NCBI GenBank assembly: GCA_019973155.2
Contig: BPQB01000102.1
Coordinates: forward strand, 39,718-103,717
Direction of reading: 5' to 3'
DNA length: 64,000 nt
From: Phanerochaete sordida
Lineage: Eukaryota; Basidiomycota; Agaricomycetes; Polyporales; Phanerochaetaceae
Shown here: positions 58,400 to 64,000 of the stretch, piece by piece
Numbering within the stretch: position 1 is the stretch's first letter
Layout: each line of letters begins with the position of its first letter
The notes under the pieces: generated by a model
Seen by the model: only the letters and a program-made list of their open reading frames with translations
Databases searched by the model: none
Told to the model about the DNA's origin: nothing
Program-made: the position numbers and the translations under genes

Positions 58400-58515
58400 C
58401 GGAAGCAAAGGAAGGGTGTGTGGAGCATGACGCAATGGCCTGACCGAAAAGAAGAATTTTCTTCTTTTCGTCCAGGTCATTGCGTCACGCTGTGCGTTTT
58501 GTTCATTTGCTTCCG
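58400..58515. repeat. 116-bp near-palindrome (57-bp arms)
   Basis: Arms 58400-58456 and 58459-58515 are imperfect reverse complements around a 2-bp centre. The inner 29 bp match at 26 positions (core GACGCAATG...CGAAAAGAAGAA), and the outer part keeps CGGAAGCAAA/TTTGCTTCCG. The transcript would form a long hairpin. Confidence 0.85.
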
Positions 58516-60940
58516 CCACTGCAGTGACTGCACACGTCCCGTACATGCGACGCGCTCGACGCGTTAGCGCTCAGTGCTCTTGCGTGCGAACTACGACGTT
58601 CGACAGACCGGAAACCACGGTACACGACGACGACTGACATACCTTGTTCGTAGGACTAGTGTTCGCGCCTCGCATCGCATAGCGACGGCACTGGTGACCC
58701 GCGCGGCGCAAACACTAGGCGATGCACGAGATGATTGGCCTGGCCAACAGCAGCGAGCCGCGCAGTCTGCAGGCCGCGCAGTGTTGAGACATCGAAGAAG
58801 CGTACCGAACGGCATCGAAATGAGGCTGTGCCCAGCCTCTAGGGACCAGCCCACCGAGAGAGCTATGTTGCTAGCCTGCTCGTGACAGCCCCAGGACAGG
58901 CTCGTCAGGCAGCGCTATTCTGTAGGAGAGGTATGTCGCCCTCTTCCTGCGCCATCCCGCTGACCTTTGTCGCTAGTCCCGCCGGACGATTGGCGCGGTC
59001 TCCCGAGTACCGCGACTGAGGCTTCGCCATCCAGCCTCGCTCGAAGTTCCGCACTCCACACAGCGAGGCTCACCCTGATCATTCGAGGCATGGCACGGAC
59101 TCACAGGCGCTGTGGCTGGGTCTTCCGCTCTCGACACTGTCGTCACAGCGCGTACGAGCGTGCATTTTTGAACGCACCCCAAGCACCAGACGGGTCTGGG
59201 CCACCAGCGGTAGGCTCTGCACGGACGGTCCCCTTCACTTTTCTTCCGTCTCGCCGCAACTGACCTCAAGCCACCTATAGCACGCCCTTCCGGCTATTTG
59301 CCATTGCAACACTGCACTCACTGGCGGACCATCTACGACGCTCCACCGCATCAGTGCGAGAGCACGCCGTCTCGCCTTTGCGTCAGCCATGGTGGTGCGC
59401 TGGCAGCGCTTGCTACGGCAGCGCCGTGCCGCATTGACGGCTTAAACATCCTGCTCGTACGTGTCACCGTCGTCTGGTCTGTATTGCCCCGTTGAATCGC
59501 GTCCAGCGGCTCGCTCCGTCAACGAGCCGTCCACGGGCTCGAAGCAAAGCAACCTGTGTAGCTGTCTTTGAGGTCGCCATCGGGGCAGCGCAGACGAGAG
59601 CGCATGTGAAGACACCAGCAACGTGAGCGGCGGTTACGATGTCCACGACTGGCCGTACGCGCTCACGCCCGCGCCACGGCTTGTCGTGCACTGCGACATC
59701 TTCGCGTGCCTGTGCCGCATCAGTGACATTCGGGCAGACTAGAGTGCACAGCGCGTTGACAGCGCGTATTGTTCGACTCGGACAGAGTCGACGGCACGCT
59801 CGCGCGCTATGCTGCGATCTCCTGCGTGTGGGTTGAAACTTCCCATTGATACGTTCATACTCTGCGACTTGCTCAGTAAGCCCTTTATATTATTCCCCTC
59901 GTGCGATCCTTTACCTGATGTGGCTCACGTAGAGCTCTCCGCGGCCAGTGCAGCGCTGGCGATGCGCTCGACACCGCAGGCGTGCATGCCGCTGTCACAT
60001 GGCAGTGCCCTGCCCCCGCCGTCTGGCTATTTGCAACACTGCGCAGCCGGTACGTCTCGAGCTGGGCGCTGGTGCCACGCCATGCTGACGTCCATGTTCG
60101 CTCACAGCGCGTGCATTGTGCACGATGGCCACGGCACGAGTGCTGCCGGCCGCGTCGACTGAGGCGCGGTGCCCGCTGTACCTCGGGTCCGCGTTGGCTC
60201 TCGTGCCATCCACGACACAGCCAAAATGGTTACCCGTCGCCAGTCTCCTACTGCGTCAGAACGGCATCGCCGTATAGTGCGCCTTCATTGTCTGCGCAGC
60301 GCAGCACGTCGCTGATTCTGCTACTAGCCGTTTACTGTCGATGACCGCGCCAATGTCGTTGAGGAGCGTGGCTACTGCCCACGGCCGTCCTATACTTTGG
60401 TGAGTACACTACTCGTCTTGCCGTACGTATCCGAGTCATCATTGACCTTCTCGCCGGCGCACGCGTCTCACACACTGCGGTGCAGCCAGTCAAGATGGCG
60501 GCGGTCCGGCCTCGTCGCTGTGCTGCGGCGCGGACGCGCAGCTTTCTAGTACGTACTTGTCCTTTTGTGCTGCTCGCCACAGATCGTTTATTCGCTTCAG
60601 CTCTCACCAAAGCGCGGCAATGTCCCCGGTAGTAGCTTCGGCCGCAGGCTCTTAAAGTTGCCTTGAGGCTGCAGTGCTGCGGCTCTCTTCGTCTCCGGTG
60701 CGTCTTCGGGCGGCGTTGCGGATCGTTGCTGACCACCTTTACAGCTTGTATTGTTGACCGTCATTCGTCGCCAGGTATGCTTGGTTGCCCATGGTTTGAC
60801 ATGCTCTGCGCTCCACAGCGGGAGTCCGGGGGTTTCTCGCAACTCGTCAACGCTTGCCGTGGCGGCTAGCGAATCCTCCGTGAGCCGTCTTGCATCGCCC
60901 TTTGTTGCCACCTGCCGGCGAAGCGCAGCGCGATGCGCTC
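58516..60940. other. Long GC-rich non-coding stretch
   Basis: No gene is recognised. The phrase CTATTTGC(A) with nearby AACACTGC recurs near 57820, 59295 and 60028, suggesting old diverged repeats. Confidence 0.35.
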
Positions 60941-60989
60941 GCCCGTGTTGCAGCTTGCCTCTTATGCCTGCTCAGCGTCGACAATGACG

Positions 60990-61960
60990 GCCGTCAGCCG
61001 CAGCGGCGCCGCTGACGCCCGGGTCGACGTGTGCATGTACTACACCGCGGCGCACGTCGCCGACCGCACGCAGCTGCTGCGCGAGCAGCCCGCGGCGAGC
61101 GCCACGGCCTCGCGGTCAAGGTGCGTCGCGCAATGCTCCGTCGAGCGCGCTATCTGACATGTTTGCAGACTCCGATGCGCTGCGGGCAGGACGAGCGCAT
61201 GTTCTTCGACAACCGCGTGCACCTGACGCGCGGCAGGGCGAAACAGCCGCAGCGCGTCGCGAACCTCGAGTCCGACCTCGGGACCTTTGGGCACGTGCCC
61301 GGGGACCTCGCGGACGGCGTACAGTTCGACCGCATCGCGCTCAGCGGCACCACCGATCCCATCCAGGCCAAGGTAGGCGTGCACCTGGAGCCCTGCTGTA
61401 CGCGACGCTGACGCCGCACAGCCGCTCTCGGCCGACGTCGCGCAGATCAAGACCTCAATGCCGCCGCCGAGGGCCACTAGTACATCACAAACAACAAGCT
61501 CAGCCTGCACACGGGCAACGGCGGTATCGACACCGCCATCACGCTCACGAACGCCGGCGAGCGGGCGACGACGCTCAACCTTGGCGCGAGCAGCGGCTAG
61601 GTCGCCCCCGCGCTCACGCTCCTCTCGACGTAGCAGGGCGGCTCAGGCGTTTTCTTCACCGTTGGCGCACAGACGTCGAACGGCGACGTGCACCTGCGCG
61701 TGCCGGAGGCGCCGCTCGACGCGGCGCTGCGGCTGCACGCCACGAGCGCGATCGGCGATGTCACCGCCGCGCTCCCGCGCACGTTCGAGGGCGCGTTCGT
61801 GCACGCGCAGAGCTTCCCTGCGCTCGCGGTGCGCTACGACGCGCGCACGGTCGCATGGGCGCGGTCGCGTATGGGGAAGGCGACGTGGGGCAAGCCTAGG
61901 CCCGGGAAGGTCGTGGGCGATGTGAAGCTCACGACGAGTATTGGGAATACGGAGTTAGTC
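60990..61960 (+). pseudogene. DUF4097-like beta-strand repeat protein, broken
   Basis: Pieces in plausible exons: VDVCMYYTAAHVADRTQLL, GTFGHVPGDLADGVQFDRIA ending GTTDPIQAK, an intron-like GTAGGC...CACAG, then YITNNKLSLHTGNGGIDTAI, FFTVGAQTSNGDVHLRVPEA and SAIGDVTAALPRTFEGAFVH. The Gly/Asn-rich repeats alternating with short beta strands (NGGI, NGDV, IGDV) resemble DUF4097-type or related adhesin-like domains found in basidiomycete proteins of unknown function. A frameshift near 61460 and TAG stops near 61488, 61598 and 61632 break it. Confidence 0.5.
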
Positions 61961-63890
61961 GCTTGCTGCGCCCTGTGCAGTCCGGCTGTGCTATCGTGCC
62001 CGTCGGCCTTCCACGGTCATCGGCTCGCATTCTACGTCGCGCGAGCCGAGCAGCTGCGCGGCGTATTTCTGATCTTACAGGGCGCAGGCCAGTGCGCCTC
62101 ACGGCGCGCAAAGGCTGTTGTGTCTGCTGTTCGCCCACTCGCAAGTCATGCACTGCGGCAAGCAATCTCTGAGATCGCAAGATGCTAACAGGCACGTCCT
62201 ACGGCACGCAGCGGCTGCGCACTTACCGTTATATTCTTTGTAGGTGGCGCATGGCGGAAGGCACGGTATGAGACCGCAGGATGCCGTCGGGCGCGTCCAG
62301 TGGCACGTGTCGGCCCTGCACCTGTCTGTGTACCGCTCGCATATGGTGGGCAGACTGCAGGTCTACACTGATATACCATATTGCTAGATATCGCAGGACG
62401 CGACGGCGCATGTCATACGGCGTGCATCAGATTGGATTATGCGTGGGGCAGGGCGCGACACCTGCTGTGAGTCGTTGGCCCGCTTCTCTGACTTCGTGCG
62501 CCGCGCTGATCGAGCCGAGACGGACCAGGACCGCAGAATCGTGCGGGCGACATTTCTGCATATATACCATCATCTGGATCACCCCGTGCCAGCCGATGGC
62601 CGCCAGCTACGACTACAACAACTCTCTGCCCATTTGCGACAGAATAGCAGATTTCAAGTCATACTTACTAGCGTGACACCCCCCGAAGGTGGCAAATGCC
62701 TCTTGCCCGACGTGCAGAGCCTCTGCAGATGAATTGAATCGGTATGTGATCGCCCTTTTGTCCCTTGACCAAAGTCAGCACTGCTCAGTGCTGCGCGAGG
62801 AAGGACTCACTCCCTTCCGCGCTTCCTCTCAAGCCCACTCGCAGAAACTTGAACGCCGAGCCAAGACCCCTATTGCCACAGCTTGGCGACGACGGTGATC
62901 TGCGCGACGGCGAGAGGGCTTGCGGATTCGCACGGACCACCTCAAGGGCCGTCGAAATAGCAGCTTGAGACGCTTGCGCGCCGCCTAGAGCCACTTGTCA
63001 GCGCCGCCAGCGCCGCGCGAAGATGGCCGGCTCACCAGCCGCAACACCTTTCGACTACGCTTGCGGGAATGTCAGATCTTGAACTGGATCCCAGAGGCTT
63101 CCTGACAACGGGGACAGCCTTCCATACGGTGCACGGCGCGGCCTGACCGCGCTGCTGGGCAAAGCTCGAGGCATGCTGCCTTCTGCGGTCCGATACCCGA
63201 CCACGCTAGCCTTTGCGCTCGCAAGCGCCAATGCCGGAGCTCCAGGTCCACCTTGCCGCTGTTGAAGACGTCGTTGGCAATGGATTTGGCAGCGCCATGG
63301 GGTAACGAACAATGGGCGCGGCGGCGCCGTCCAGGCCGGGGCAAGTGTGCAGCGGCCAATGGACGGCGGATTCGGGGATCCGTCGTAGATGGCGGGGACC
63401 GTGGACAGCGGTGTACGGATGGTATAGGACGGTTCGGCAGCATAATATGTTCTTGCAGTGAAGACTCAATGCACGTACAATGTCCGCGCACCGGCCAGAC
63501 AGCCGGATTGCCAAACATCGAGCTGGTGCCCCGACTCACGGGGCTTTGGCTCTCCCATGCGCTCTGGGTCCCGACTTGCCGGTGTACTGCTGCGTAGACA
63601 ACGAATATACAATTTACCTTTCATTTACCACTTTTGCATTTGTTTGCATGCTCAACGTCGTGTGCAAAGACTTGAGGCTGCTCAATGGCACCTGCAGCCA
63701 GGACCCCAGATACCCAAGACCGCTAGGCTTGGGTGCCGCTAACTTCACCGCTTCGACGCCGCCAGCTTGAGCCCATGGATCATCACATGCACAGGTGAGC
63801 TTTGACATTGATGCATCTTACAAATGAAGAAATCGTGCCCGCCGAGCAGAGCTTCGGCCCGTTTCCCACCTAGTTCCTTTTCGCTTCGAC
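61961..63890. other. Non-coding stretch near the right edge
   Basis: Short open frames on both strands without recognisable content. Confidence 0.4.
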
Positions 63891-64000
63891 AGATTCTACA
63901 CCCCCCACGACTTCGATTTCCGCTTTCACCACGCTCAACGTCGACAACTCCGTCCTCCTCGAACGCTTCAAGCAGGCGTTCAAGGACGATGTCGAGTGGC
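63891..64000 (+). CDS. Partial open frame at the right edge, unknown product
   Basis: From about 63891 a plus-strand frame reads STPPTTSISAFTTLNVDNSV and LLERFKQAFKDDVEW, then leaves the window. The codon pattern (C or G in most third positions) looks like an exon of a host gene, possibly after the CAG at 63890. Function cannot be told. Confidence 0.35.

Overview
This window looks like nuclear DNA of a filamentous basidiomycete. The evidence is the many short introns (about 45-75 nt, GT...AG), compact genes on both strands, intron-bearing tRNAs and basidiomycete-type transposons. An agaricomycete is likely, possibly Polyporales, but that placement is inference. All calls come from reading the sequence by eye; no database search was run.

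Region by region: 1-14 kb is a transposon graveyard. It holds a minus-strand gag-like ORF behind an LTR-like promoter, a decayed LINE (reverse transcriptase plus RNase H) carrying MITE-like insertions, and a decayed gene reading as Ulp1-like protease, coiled coil, then DDE transposase. That gene is split by two solo LTRs, each with a perfect 5-bp target duplication. From 14.4 to 30.2 kb are minus-strand housekeeping genes: an E2 ubiquitin-conjugating enzyme (UBC7 type), RNA polymerase III second-largest subunit, D-arabinono-1,4-lactone oxidase, a diverged Hsp70-like ATPase with an MGCC start, and a CBP6-like complex III assembly factor. An inverted-repeat element with repeated TCCGTACC boxes lies at 27.98-28.91 kb. 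From 30.4 to 40.8 kb are NOC2 (plus strand), tRNA-Pro(CGG), an otubain deubiquitinase, tRNA-Ser(CGA), an oxysterol-binding protein and an NHP6-like HMG-box protein. At 42-45 kb is a MULE transposase broken by an exact 104-bp tandem duplication and two single-base shifts. At 46.9-53.4 kb is a 3'-truncated Ty3/gypsy element with a likely -1 frameshift site between gag and pol; its gag is split by a 2.2-kb non-autonomous DNA transposon with 8-bp target duplications. At 54.1-56.0 kb is a Ser/Thr-rich single-pass membrane protein. The last 8 kb is mostly non-coding, with a 116-bp near-palindrome, a broken DUF4097-like pseudogene and a partial ORF at the edge.

The host genes are unrelated core functions (protein degradation, Pol III transcription, ribosome assembly, lipid transfer, chromatin, respiration) and show no cluster logic. 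The most notable features are in the mobile elements: a protease-transposase fusion, the gag-pol frameshift signal, the non-autonomous transposon with folded ends, five TGASTCA boxes in an LTR promoter, and the TCCGTACC repeat element.
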